Assembly (NCBI GenBank): GCA_947624375.1 | Contig: CANQKD010000035.1 | Span: 1 to 40,985, forward strand | Length of the DNA: 40,985 nucleotides | Direction: 5' to 3' | DNA from: an uncultured Clostridia bacterium | Lineage (GTDB): Bacteria > Bacillota > Clostridia > Oscillospirales > Ruminococcaceae | Shown: piece by piece, positions 24,127 through 34,105 of the stretch | How the letters are laid out: every line of letters starts with the position of its first letter | Position numbering within the stretch: position 1 is the first letter of the stretch | Notes under the pieces: generated by a model | The model's input: only the letters and a program-made list of their open reading frames with translations | Told to the model about the DNA's origin: nothing | Database searches by the model: none | Translations under genes and position numbers: made by a program

Positions 24127-24198
24127 AAGCGCCGCCCCCACTCAGGGAGAAGCGCCGTTGCTTTATAATATAGTACCACTTATTTTGGCATTTGTCAA
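24127..24198 (-). promoter_or_regulatory. Promoter plus leader terminator of the RelA/SpoT-domain gene (copy of the 19163-19249 leader)
   Basis: On the minus strand TTGACA (24193-24198), 17 bases, TACTAT (24170-24175), then a hairpin (24127-24159) with GGCGCTTCTCCC on the 5' side and GGCGC followed by TTTT on the 3' side, ending before the ribosome site. Promoter, spacer bases and hairpin all resemble the leader of the ATP-grasp operon, so the two are duplicates. Confidence 0.65.
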
Positions 24199-24261
24199 TA
24201 CGTCACGAAAACTTTCTGAAATGCAATTCAAAAATTATTTCGGTAAAGATCAGAACATTAG

Positions 24262-24277
24262 TGTACAAATATTTACT
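24262..24277. repeat. Recurrent intergenic motif, variant TGTACAAATATTTACT
   Basis: It lies eight bases past the stop of the gene at 24285-25541. Confidence 0.4.
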
Positions 24278-24284
24278 CTTAATC

Positions 24285-25541
24285 TCAATTTTGAACATCT
24301 AAGAATGAATATACTTCACCGGTTTTCATATCTACAAGGATCGCGTTTGCACTTATGCAATAGTCTACATTCAAAGGGTCGCTTTTATCGATAACAAAAC
24401 ACCAGCAGGGGCGAAATTCTTTCTTTACGCCGTCGTCTGTATCAGGTAGTTCGCTTTGTTCTTCACCGTCCGGCAGCGTATTGAAGCAGGTATATTTTAT
24501 CGATATTTCTGAGATTTCTTGCTTGAAATACGGTGCTAGGTGTTCACTTACAAGTCCAGCGGCGTCGGCAAGAGGTATGTATTTATCATCAAACTCGCCG
24601 CCGATTTCTACCTCGTGAAGACCGCACATATTATATATCTCTCCTACCTTTCCGGGCGCTGTAACGGTTACGTATACAACACCGTAGTCCAAAGATCTGC
24701 CCTCGATAGATGCAGGAACAGAGAGATGAAAATAGGGCGTTTTTTCGTACATATACTCAAACTGGATCTTAAACATATAATTTTCGCTGTCGGGATCTTT
24801 TATTATCGCCAGTTCTGTGGGCGACACATCACTGCAAGGCAGCGCATCGATTATTCGCTCATTCAGGACTTCTTCGGCAAAAGTCAGAGCTTGCGCGGCA
24901 GAGTATTCTTCTCCGCCCGAAGTATATTTTGTATCAGGTGCTTTTTCGCCGCGGTCAAGATGGATCACGCTTTCACAAACGCCCCTTGCGCCAGCGCTTA
25001 TCGCCGCGACCGACACCGTCTGCGAATCATAAATTATAAAGTGCCCGTCACGCCCGCATCTGCAGGAATACATGGTTTCATCATCTGCAAAATAGTTTAT
25101 TTCAGCCTCACTGAAATTACCTGTGATATTATTTGTACTCTTCTCAGCCTCGCCCTCTGCAAGCGGCTGACCACTCATATCAGAAAAAGTGATGTCTGGG
25201 TTTTCTTTCACCACGTAGTCAAAAACGCTGTTGAACAGATAGTAGCACTTTTCCGTACACTGCTCGGGCGTATACCACGTGTCGGCAGGCACATTGAATT
25301 TGCAAAGCTTGTCGGTCTGAGGAATATTCAGCACCGCGCCCGACAGGTCAAGATTTTCATATTCCTTGTCCGGTATCTGCGTGTTTAAAATAACTTCAGA
25401 AAGCGGCGTGGTTGCATACTTGCTGTTCTTACTGCCCTTACCTTTGCCGACAAAGCAGAATACGATCACCAAAACCGCTATTATCAATAACAAAGCAGCG
25501 ATCGATATTATCAGAAGCCTCTTTTTTCTTGTGATCTGCAT
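24285..25541 (-). CDS. Membrane-anchored extracytoplasmic protein of unknown function
   Basis: 418 aa. The start ATG at 25541 follows GGGAGGG. A basic N-terminus and a single hydrophobic helix (about 8-31) anchor a large outer part of mixed alpha/beta character with no signature I recognise. The lengthy extracellular region carries several cysteines (for example in the CRCGRDG stretch) and ends FLDVQN. It may be one of the family of DUF6034-like anchored proteins found in Clostridia, but I cannot confirm this. It has its own promoter, and no partner genes suggest a role. Confidence 0.7.
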   Translation of the reverse strand: MQITRKKRLLIISIAALLLIIAVLVIVFCFVGKGKGSKNSKYATTPLSEVILNTQIPDKEYENLDLSGAVLNIPQTDKLCKFNVPADTWYTPEQCTEKCYYLFNSVFDYVVKENPDITFSDMSGQPLAEGEAEKSTNNITGNFSEAEINYFADDETMYSCRCGRDGHFIIYDSQTVSVAAISAGARGVCESVIHLDRGEKAPDTKYTSGGEEYSAAQALTFAEEVLNERIIDALPCSDVSPTELAIIKDPDSENYMFKIQFEYMYEKTPYFHLSVPASIEGRSLDYGVVYVTVTAPGKVGEIYNMCGLHEVEIGGEFDDKYIPLADAAGLVSEHLAPYFKQEISEISIKYTCFNTLPDGEEQSELPDTDDGVKKEFRPCWCFVIDKSDPLNVDYCISANAILVDMKTGEVYSFLDVQN

Positions 25542-25613
25542 AGTTTTCCCTCCCAAAGTGCTGTTGTTTTATCCAAATTAAAGTCGAAATAAGAAATAAT
25601 TTCTGCTAAATCT

Positions 25614-25641
25614 ATTATAACACAAATCGGGGAGGTGTCAA
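25614..25641 (-). promoter_or_regulatory. Promoter of the membrane-anchored protein gene
   Basis: On the minus strand TTGACA (25636-25641), 16 bases, TATAAT (25614-25619). The -35 box lies only a few bases from the end of the MATE gene. Confidence 0.75.
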
Positions 25642-25645
25642 TACC

Positions 25646-27079
25646 CTATGAAAAATTTTTTGCAGTACATATTTTTACGCTTTTATCTGTAAGCTCACGG
25701 TAAGCATTGATTATCACAATAAACGATATTACGGCAGTCAGAATGTCTGAAACGGGCATTGAATAAAGCACTCCGTCAAGACCGAAGAAACGCGGAAGAA
25801 GCAGTGCAAACCCAACGCCGAAAACTATTTCCCTGACCATTGAAAGCATTGTTGAAGCCGCAGCTTTGCCCATAGCCTGCAAAAATATGAATGCTGCTTT
25901 GTTCACGCAGGCAAACACGAGCATACACAAATACACGCGGAATGCCTTTACTGCAAAGTCGGTGTAGTAGGTGCTCTCATTTGCTGCTCCAAAAATTTTT
26001 ATAAGCTGCCGAGGGAAAACTTCAGCGATCACTAGTGAAGCCGCGCCAACAACTGCCTCTGCGCACAGCAGCATTGAAAACAGTCTTTTTACGCGTTCTT
26101 TCATACCTGCACCCATGTTAAATCCTACAATAGGTATGCACCCTGCCGCCATGCCGACGACAATAGAGATCACTATCTGAAAAAATTTCATTACGATGCC
26201 CACGACCGCCATTGGTATCTGCGCATATTGCAGCTGTCCGAAAATTTGGTCAGCTGCGCCGTATTTGCGTATCATGTTGTTTATTGCCGCCATCGCCGCA
26301 ACAAGTGAGATCTGCGACAAAAAACTGCATATACCAAGTGAAAGTGTACGTTTAATTATACTGAATTTAAGTAAAAAACTTGGTCTTTTTAGCCGCACGG
26401 TCTTCATATGCGCGATATACCAAACTGCCAGCAGAGCCGTTACTATCTGTCCTAAAACGGTTGCTATAGCAGCGCCTTTCATGCCCATTTTGAAGACAAA
26501 AATGAACACGGGGTCTAAAATTATGTTGGTCACAGCACCAGAAAATGTAGATATCATTGCAAAGCGTGGGCTGCCGTCGGCACGGATAACAGGGTTCATC
26601 GCCTGCCCGAAAACGTAGAAAGGCAACCCCGATGTGATCCAGAAAAAATACTCTTTTGAGTAGTCAAATGTCTGCCGGTTTACAGTGCCGCCAAACAAAG
26701 AAATTATTTGCTCGTTGAAAATCAAGTATACAAAAGTGAGTAAAAAACCGGATAGTACCGAAAGTACTACTGCATTGCCAACACTTATGCTTGCGCTCTT
26801 TGGCTCTGCTTTGCCAAGACTCAGGCTAACGAACGCACAGCAGCCGTCGCCTATCATCACCGCCACCGCAAGTGCAATAACGGTAAGTGGGAAAACCACC
26901 GTATTTGCGGCGTTTCCGTAAGAGCCAAGGTAAGATGCGTTTGCTATGAATATCTGGTCTACGATGTTGTAAAGCGCACCCACCAGCAGAGAAATTATGC
27001 ACGGCACAGCGTATTTCAGCATAAGTGTGCCGAGCTTTTCCTCCGCCAGATAAAAATTGTTTTGTTTCAATTGTCCCAT
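25646..27079 (-). CDS. MATE-family multidrug/metabolite efflux transporter
   Basis: 477 aa with about twelve hydrophobic helices in two homologous halves. The opening (KLGTLMLKYAVPCIISLLVGALYNIVDQIFIA) and the mid-protein GFNMGAG motif are typical of MATE antiporters of the NorM/DinF superfamily, which export cationic drugs or metabolites using a sodium or proton gradient. The start ATG at 27079 follows GGAGGTCATTTT. A strong hairpin terminator precedes the ribosome site, a common arrangement for efflux genes induced by ribosome-targeting compounds. Substrate unknown. Confidence 0.93.
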   Translation of the reverse strand: MGQLKQNNFYLAEEKLGTLMLKYAVPCIISLLVGALYNIVDQIFIANASYLGSYGNAANTVVFPLTVIALAVAVMIGDGCCAFVSLSLGKAEPKSASISVGNAVVLSVLSGFLLTFVYLIFNEQIISLFGGTVNRQTFDYSKEYFFWITSGLPFYVFGQAMNPVIRADGSPRFAMISTFSGAVTNIILDPVFIFVFKMGMKGAAIATVLGQIVTALLAVWYIAHMKTVRLKRPSFLLKFSIIKRTLSLGICSFLSQISLVAAMAAINNMIRKYGAADQIFGQLQYAQIPMAVVGIVMKFFQIVISIVVGMAAGCIPIVGFNMGAGMKERVKRLFSMLLCAEAVVGAASLVIAEVFPRQLIKIFGAANESTYYTDFAVKAFRVYLCMLVFACVNKAAFIFLQAMGKAAASTMLSMVREIVFGVGFALLLPRFFGLDGVLYSMPVSDILTAVISFIVIINAYRELTDKSVKICTAKNFS

Positions 27080-27090
27080 AAAATGACCTC

Positions 27091-27183
27091 CAAAAAAATA
27101 AAAGGCGCAAGTCCGAAAAGCTGGACTTACGCCTTGTGGCTACACACTGTTATTATGATACCACATTTTTGTCGAAATTTCAA
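27091..27183 (-). promoter_or_regulatory. Promoter plus strong leader terminator (attenuator candidate) of the MATE gene
   Basis: On the minus strand TTGAAA (27178-27183), 17 bases, TATCAT (27155-27160). The leader then forms a perfect 13-bp stem (27102-27114 with 27123-27135) followed by TTTATTTTTTT, directly before GGAGG. Full-length mRNA therefore requires readthrough. Confidence 0.7.
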
Positions 27184-27294
27184 AGGGCATTTTGCACAAA
27201 TTTTTGTGAGTTCGTCGCTGATTTTAACGGCAGAAAGCTGCTCTCGATAAAGGAAAAAATCTGTTCTCTTCGGAACGGCTTTTCTTTTGCCATT
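27184..27294 (-). other. Trailer region beyond the old end of the CRISPR array
   Basis: There is no coding sequence I can support. On the minus strand a weak stem GTTC/GAAC near 27262-27277 followed by ATTTTTT may end the array transcript. Confidence 0.35.
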
Positions 27295-30200
27295 ATTTCA
27301 ATCCACGCTTCCAATGAAGGGAGCGACCAACTCTCTGAGTTGATTTACGCCTTGGTTGTGGCACTTTCAATCCACGCTCCCAATGAAGGGAGCGACATCA
27401 GCAATCAAAAACGGTTTTTTGTCAAAAATTATTTCAATCCACGCTCCCAATGAAGGGAGCGACCCGCGCCAAAAGAGTACGCTGCTTTAGAAAACGGCAT
27501 TTCAATCCACGCTCCCAATGAAGGGAGCGACAAGAAAACTGCTGAAAGGAATGGGTCTTACAGACATTTCAATCCACGCTCCCAATGAAGGGAGCGACGC
27601 CGTTGCCATTGTCATTGCTGCAAGTGCAGGCGATTTCAATCCACGCTCCCAATGAAGGGAGCGACGTAGGGACGGCGAAATTGCACGTCAACGCAAAAGA
27701 TTTCAATCCACGCTCCCAATGAAGGGAGCGACTGAACAACCACAAGAAGCGGTTTTTCCTTGTGTTATTTCAATCCACGCTCCCAATGAAGGGAGCGACC
27801 TAGCAGGCACCCTACCAATACAAATTAGGGGTTATTTCAATCCACGCTCCCAATGAAGGGAGCGACATAGTTCTAAAATTATTAAAAAATTATCATTCAA
27901 TATTTCAATCCACGCTCCCAATGAAGGGAGCGACGAGAACAATGGCGAGGAAAACAATCAGTGAGGAATTTCAATCCACGCTCCCAATGAAGGGAGCGAC
28001 TTATAAGCGGCTGGCTCGGTCTCTTGTTCTTAAATTTCAATCCACGCTCCCAATGAAGGGAGCGACGCACAAGAATTTGTAGAACACGCCCTCGATATTA
28101 TCATTTCAATCCACGCTCCCAATGAAGGGAGCGACTTGGAAAAGCAAGCTAACAAGCGTATAGCAAGGACAATTTCAATCCACGCTCCCAATGAAGGGAG
28201 CGACAAGGATTTCGGCGTTTGGGTCGGCAATTACAACAAATTTCAATCCACGCTCCCAATGAAGGGAGCGACGCTACGTCTGCACCCAACTTGTCGCGAC
28301 TTTACCATTTCAATCCACGCTCCCAATGAAGGGAGCGACTTGGAAAAGCAAGCTAACAAGCGTATAGCAAGGACAATTTCAATCCACGCTCCCAATGAAG
28401 GGAGCGACAAGGATTTCGGCGTTTGGGTCGGCAATTACAACAAATTTCAATCCACGCTCCCAATGAAGGGAGCGACTTGGAAAAGCAAGCTAACAAGCGT
28501 ATAGCAAGGACAATTTCAATCCACGCTCCCAATGAAGGGAGCGACAAGGATTTCGGCGTTTGGGTCGGCAATTACAACAAATTTCAATCCACGCTCCCAA
28601 TGAAGGGAGCGACGATTTATATCCAAATGATGAATGGCGTACCAAAGATTTCAATCCACGCTCCCAATGAAGGGAGCGACGCTTCCATAGACGTGTTTTG
28701 AGCATAGTAATTTTTATTTCAATCCACGCTCCCAATGAAGGGAGCGACTTACGGTAGACCGAAAGAGCATGGACGCAGAGGATTTCAATCCACGCTCCCA
28801 ATGAAGGGAGCGACAAAAGAGCAGGAGCAGCCGAAGCCGCCGGAGGAATTTCAATCCACGCTCCCAATGAAGGGAGCGACCTTCGCGAAAGACAAAGTGT
28901 GTTGCTTTATGCGCTATTTCAATCCACGCTCCCAATGAAGGGAGCGACCGAAGTCTTAACAATATGGAACTTGCAAAGTATATATTTCAATCCACGCTCC
29001 CAATGAAGGGAGCGACTTTCAGTTTGCTCCCATCTTATTTTAATTATTTCATTTCAATCCACGCTCCCAATGAAGGGAGCGACCGTCCTAAGTCCAAAGA
29101 TGTTGCCGAAAAAATTGCTATTTCAATCCACGCTCCCAATGAAGGGAGCGACTTATATCAATTATTATAATGATACTCACAAATAATTTCAATCCACGCT
29201 CCCAATGAAGGGAGCGACAAAGAGGACGCAGAGGACGCAGAGGACGAAGAAATTTCAATCCACGCTCCCAATGAAGGGAGCGACTCTATATGGCGTGTCC
29301 AGTTTCGTGTCCAGTTTTTGTATTTCAATCCACGCTCCCAATGAAGGGAGCGACCAACGGAAGAATGGGACGATAACGACACTTTTCCAATTTCAATCCA
29401 CGCTCCCAATGAAGGGAGCGACGTTGTTTCTGCCGTGGGATAGTTATCAGCAATCAAATTTCAATCCACGCTCCCAATGAAGGGAGCGACTAATCTATAG
29501 TTTGACCCCTATATTGTGTTGGAATTTCAATCCACGCTCCCAATGAAGGGAGCGACGTGCCTATAGAGCGCATAAAAAAGGGCAATCCCATTTCAATCCA
29601 CGCTCCCAATGAAGGGAGCGACTCGTACTCCATGCCCTCCTCTACGTCGTCCTCAACATTTCAATCCACGCTCCCAATGAAGGGAGCGACGCAACAAAGG
29701 AGCAGACTTTCAAGCAGTCCTCAACATTTCAATCCACGCTCCCAATGAAGGGAGCGACCGGCTGTCGGTATGCCGGAGGCGACTTTCAGAACATTTCAAT
29801 CCACGCTCCCAATGAAGGGAGCGACAAAGGGTATACAGGCGATACGGTAATCAAGTGGATATTTCAATCCACGCTCCCAATGAAGGGAGCGACGTAAGCT
29901 TAAAGTTTATAAGTGCGTAATTGAGTATATTTCAATCCACGCTCCCAATGAAGGGAGCGACAGCTGACTAGGGATCTTGCCAAACTTAAAAAAAGCATTT
30001 CAATCCACGCTCCCAATGAAGGGAGCGACGCGCCGCCTATGCCCGACCAGTTGGCGCAATTGAATTTCAATCCACGCTCCCAATGAAGGGAGCGACATAA
30101 TCATCATTTTATCGGTATCTGCCCGATATATTTCAATCCACGCTCCCAATGAAGGGAGCGACGGATATAATACGTTTCATTGTTCTGTCTCCTAAATAAT

Positions 30201-32599
30201 TTCAATCCACGCTCCCAATGAAGGGAGCGACTAAATATTGCACTAATAGTAGCTATGCGATTTGTATTTCAATCCACGCTCCCAATGAAGGGAGCGACTA
30301 CACAGTAATTGATTACTATGAAAACCTGTTCGGTATTTCAATCCACGCTCCCAATGAAGGGAGCGACGGTGCTACAACCACTGCTCAAGGTGTTGCTGAT
30401 ATTTCAATCCACGCTCCCAATGAAGGGAGCGACTCAGCATACGCATAATTTTTCCCATCTTTTGTTATTATTTCAATCCACGCTCCCAATGAAGGGAGCG
30501 ACTCAAATTCATCAAAATATACCGTGCGCTGATATATATTTCAATCCACGCTCCCAATGAAGGGAGCGACTTTGCTAAAAGGCGACCGAGTGGAGCTTAT
30601 ACCCGTATTTCAATCCACGCTCCCAATGAAGGGAGCGACCGTGCCCAGCTTGTCTTTGGTGGTCTTGTCCGCATTTCAATCCACGCTCCCAATGAAGGGA
30701 GCGACATGACCAAAGAGAGCGTCAGACCGTCGTATATTCTATTTCAATCCACGCTCCCAATGAAGGGAGCGACCTCAAAAAAATGCCGCCCTACTCCTGC
30801 TATCCTGCATTTCAATCCACGCTCCCAATGAAGGGAGCGACATTGTGTTCGGTTCATCGTACCACTCCCAGTCGAATTTCAATCCACGCTCCCAATGAAG
30901 GGAGCGACGCCCTCATACTTGCTGTCAAGTTCTATCGGGAAGATTTCAATCCACGCTCCCAATGAAGGGAGCGACGTCATGGTCTCGCACAGGTGACAGA
31001 CTAATATAACCATTTCAATCCACGCTCCCAATGAAGGGAGCGACTTGGTGGCAAGCAAAACAATACACGCGCACGGGTAATTTCAATCCACGCTCCCAAT
31101 GAAGGGAGCGACGGCGTGAAAGATATAGCTGATGTCAGAGACGTGCTCATTTCAATCCACGCTCCCAATGAAGGGAGCGACCAAACCTGTCCGCAGGATT
31201 TTCCATATACTGGGAATTTCAATCCACGCTCCCAATGAAGGGAGCGACGCATTAGATGATTTATACGGTCATATCTGATTGATATTTCAATCCACGCTCC
31301 CAATGAAGGGAGCGACAACTTCTAACACTGAAACGTCTAATACGGGCAAAAATTTCAATCCACGCTCCCAATGAAGGGAGCGACTTTTCAAATTTCATAA
31401 TTATTATCCTTTCTTTGAATTTCAATCCACGCTCCCAATGAAGGGAGCGACAGGACAACAACAAATAGAGGGGGTGTAAAGTATATTTCAATCCACGCTC
31501 CCAATGAAGGGAGCGACTAATCAGTATGGGCGCACTTGATATGGGGCTACACATTTCAATCCACGCTCCCAATGAAGGGAGCGACGAGGCAGGAGGCAGC
31601 TATGAGTAGACCGACGAAAATTTCAATCCACGCTCCCAATGAAGGGAGCGACATGCTCTGCAGGCCGCTTAAAATCGCTCCTATCGCAATTTCAATCCAC
31701 GCTCCCAATGAAGGGAGCGACGTTTTGGCTCTCGCCTTAACTGTAATTTAATTATATTTCAATCCACGCTCCCAATGAAGGGAGCGACGATATAGAGTTA
31801 ATGGCAAAGGTCAAGCAGCAAATTTCAATCCACGCTCCCAATGAAGGGAGCGACTATTTTGGATTAAGATCCGTTCCACGTTTATTGAATTTCAATCCAC
31901 GCTCCCAATGAAGGGAGCGACTAGATACGGAATACAACGTCAGAATGCTGACTACCATTTCAATCCACGCTCCCAATGAAGGGAGCGACTCAGCACACCT
32001 AACAAGACTATGCACACGGAGACTTATTTCAATCCACGCTCCCAATGAAGGGAGCGACATGCAAAATCGTGTTATAATATAATAAAGTAAGGATTTCAAT
32101 CCACGCTCCCAATGAAGGGAGCGACTGGGAGATTGATGGTTTCCATTGTGGTCAAACTCTTATTTCAATCCACGCTCCCAATGAAGGGAGCGACCTTGTA
32201 AAGTACGATAAGGCAAGACATATTGGACAATTTCAATCCACGCTCCCAATGAAGGGAGCGACGAGATTGATGGTTTCCATTGTGGTCAAACTCTTATTTC
32301 AATCCACGCTCCCAATGAAGGGAGCGACCTTATCGTACTTTACAAGACTGGCTCGCAAAAGGTATTTCAATCCACGCTCCCAATGAAGGGAGCGACTAAA
32401 ATTGTACAAACTATAAAAAATGACCTCCGAGATTTCAATCCACGCTCCCAATGAAGGGAGCGACGTCGCGGCGGAGTTGGATCTCGAAGCGTACCCAGTA
32501 TTTCAATCCACGCTCCCAATGAAGGGAGCGACAGCATATTATCAACAAGTTCAGAAGTATCATATAATTTCAATCCACGCTCCCAATGAAGGGAGCGAC
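27295..32599 (-). CRISPR. Type I-C CRISPR array, 79 repeats and 78 spacers
   Basis: The 33-bp repeat reads, on the plus strand, ATTTCAATCCACGCTCCC followed by AATGAAGGGAGCGAC. Read on the minus strand it has the usual I-C form, starting GTCGC, with a 7-bp stem CGCTCCC/GGGAGCG and ending in the 5' handle GTGGATTGAAAT. Spacers are 33-37 bp. The leader is at the right end, next to cas2, so new spacers enter there. The left-most repeat (27295-27327) has one substitution inside the stem (CGCTTCC), and the second (27364-27396) has C as its first base, as expected of the oldest end. Spacer pairs at 28136-28171/28205-28239 recur at 28340-28375/28409-28443 and 28477-28512/28546-28580. All other repeats read as identical. 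Confidence 0.99.
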
Positions 32600-32778
32600 T
32601 GCAAATCTGCACATTTTTACAACTACATAAAAAACCGTTTTGTGCAGTTCGCCGTATAATAATTTTCCGAAAGTGCCCGGCAAAACAAATTCGGGAGTTT
32701 TTGCTAAAAACGGACATATTGCCGTATGCAATTTTGGTGCGAATGATGTACCAAATTATGTTTGACCCGGTCTCGCAC
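32600..32778 (-). promoter_or_regulatory. CRISPR leader with putative array promoter
   Basis: A non-coding, AT-rich stretch between cas2 and the first repeat. On the minus strand TTGCCG (32678-32683), 16 bases, TATTAT (32656-32661) may drive the array. The bases next to the first repeat (TGCAGATTTGCA on the minus strand) form a small inverted repeat that may guide integration. Confidence 0.6.
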
Positions 32779-33069
32779 CTAAAGTATCAGCGGCTTGTCC
32801 ATCTGCAAAGTAGGCTTTGCGCCATAGTGCTCAAACTTTGCATTTTTAACGTCGCCAAGATAATAAAACCTCAGCGAATCACGCGCATCATCTATTTCGT
32901 CTAAAAGCTTCTGTTTCAGCACACGCCACTGCGCCGTATCTGCAATACACTCGAACACTGAATTTTGCACCCTCACGCCGTAATTCACACAGCATTTTGC
33001 CACGCGCCGCAGCCTTTTTCTGCCGCCTGCATCATTTGTATTTACATCGTAAGTTATCAGCACAAGCAT
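32779..33069 (-). CDS. cas2: CRISPR-associated endonuclease Cas2 (type I-C)
   Basis: 96 aa. The start ATG at 33069 follows GGAAGTGATAAA and gives the canonical MLVLITYDVNT opening (Asp8 is the conserved acidic residue), followed by the RNA-recognition-like fold with GVRVQNSVFEC. Cas2 bridges Cas1 dimers in the spacer-integration complex. It is four bases downstream of cas1 and last in the cas operon. Confidence 0.97.
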   Translation of the reverse strand: MLVLITYDVNTNDAGGRKRLRRVAKCCVNYGVRVQNSVFECIADTAQWRVLKQKLLDEIDDARDSLRFYYLGDVKNAKFEHYGAKPTLQMDKPLIL

Positions 33070-33073
33070 TTTA

Positions 33074-34105
33074 TCACTTCCATAAAAACGGCGGATATTC
33101 GTCAAGATCGCCTCTGAGATACCTTGAAAGAAGCAGCGCCTGAACGTAAGGCAGCATTCCCCACTGCACTTTTTCTTTCAAAAACGGGTGTACAAACTGC
33201 TCGTTCTTTCGGCTTTGCCATGCGGTCAGAAAAGCTCTGCGGCCATCGTCGTTAAGCAGCACTGCGCCGTTTTCCTGCTTTGTAAGATCTTTGGCGCCTA
33301 TCATCTTTTTGTTGATAAGCATAAGTACAAATCTATCGCAAATAACGGCTCGCAGCTCTTCAACAAGATCAAGCGCCAGCGATCTTCTGCCGGGGCGGTC
33401 GGTATGCATAAAACCCACATACGGATCAAGTCCCACCGAGCAAAGCGCCGAACTGCACATTCCGGTAAGAAGCGAATAGGCAAACGACAGCAGCGCATTC
33501 ACGCGATCCATCGGCGGATGTTTGCTTCGACCGTCAAAAACAAAATCTTCCTTTTGCTGAAGTATCATGTCATCGAATACCGAAAAATACACCGATGCCG
33601 CCTCGCCCTCTATACCTCGCAGTTCGTCAGTATTTGCGGCGCTTCGGGCGCTTTTTACCGATGTATACAGAAACGCAGACTTTTGATGAAAACGTTCGGT
33701 ATCTATACGCATAGGGTGATCTCTTATTGTACGTTCTATTACCCACCTTGAATTGAATATCTTTGCGAATATCATATTTTTAGCTATAGAAAGAGATGCG
33801 CTTTTATCGTCTGCAACGCGGTATTGCTTGCGCCTTAAAAGTACGTTGCCGCTTTCTTCTCCCTCAACACGCGCGAGAAATTTTCCGGAGCGCGACATAA
33901 ACACAAGTTCTCGCCTGTCTGCTGCACATTTGCCCATAAGCGCAGGGCTTGCACCTGCCGAGCCGAATGCTGTTATACTCTCAAGATTATGCAGCGGCAT
34001 ACGGCTTATCTCTTTATGCTCGGCAGATACAACGATGTTTTCGCCGTCAAGCGACAAGTATCTGTCCGGCGTAAGAATATACAAAGTATTCAGTAATTTT
34101 TTCAT
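33074..34105 (-). CDS. cas1: CRISPR-associated integrase Cas1 (type I-C)
   Basis: 343 aa, the usual I-C length. The start ATG at 34105 overlaps the cas4 stop (ATGA) and is preceded by GGAGAACG. Catalytic residues appear intact: Glu166 in RGIEGEAA, His234 in FMHTDRPG and an acidic residue in the following LDLVEELR (Glu249). It inserts new spacers at the leader end with Cas2, aided by Cas4. Confidence 0.97.
   Translation of the reverse strand: MKKLLNTLYILTPDRYLSLDGENIVVSAEHKEISRMPLHNLESITAFGSAGASPALMGKCAADRRELVFMSRSGKFLARVEGEESGNVLLRRKQYRVADDKSASLSIAKNMIFAKIFNSRWVIERTIRDHPMRIDTERFHQKSAFLYTSVKSARSAANTDELRGIEGEAASVYFSVFDDMILQQKEDFVFDGRSKHPPMDRVNALLSFAYSLLTGMCSSALCSVGLDPYVGFMHTDRPGRRSLALDLVEELRAVICDRFVLMLINKKMIGAKDLTKQENGAVLLNDDGRRAFLTAWQSRKNEQFVHPFLKEKVQWGMLPYVQALLLSRYLRGDLDEYPPFLWK

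Noticed and set aside
24540-25388. Plus-strand frame of 282 codons opposite the membrane-anchored protein gene
   Set aside because: The minus-strand frame is longer and has a signal-anchor, a ribosome site and a promoter; the plus frame has none of these.
27300-32600. Many open frames through the array on both strands, with repeated SLPSLGAWIEI or SIHAPNEGSD peptides
   Set aside because: They are translations of the CRISPR repeat; the 33-bp repeat plus 33- or 36-bp spacers keeps some frames open by chance.
32600-32778. A possible short gene between cas2 and the array
   Set aside because: No frame has a ribosome site; position and base composition fit a CRISPR leader.
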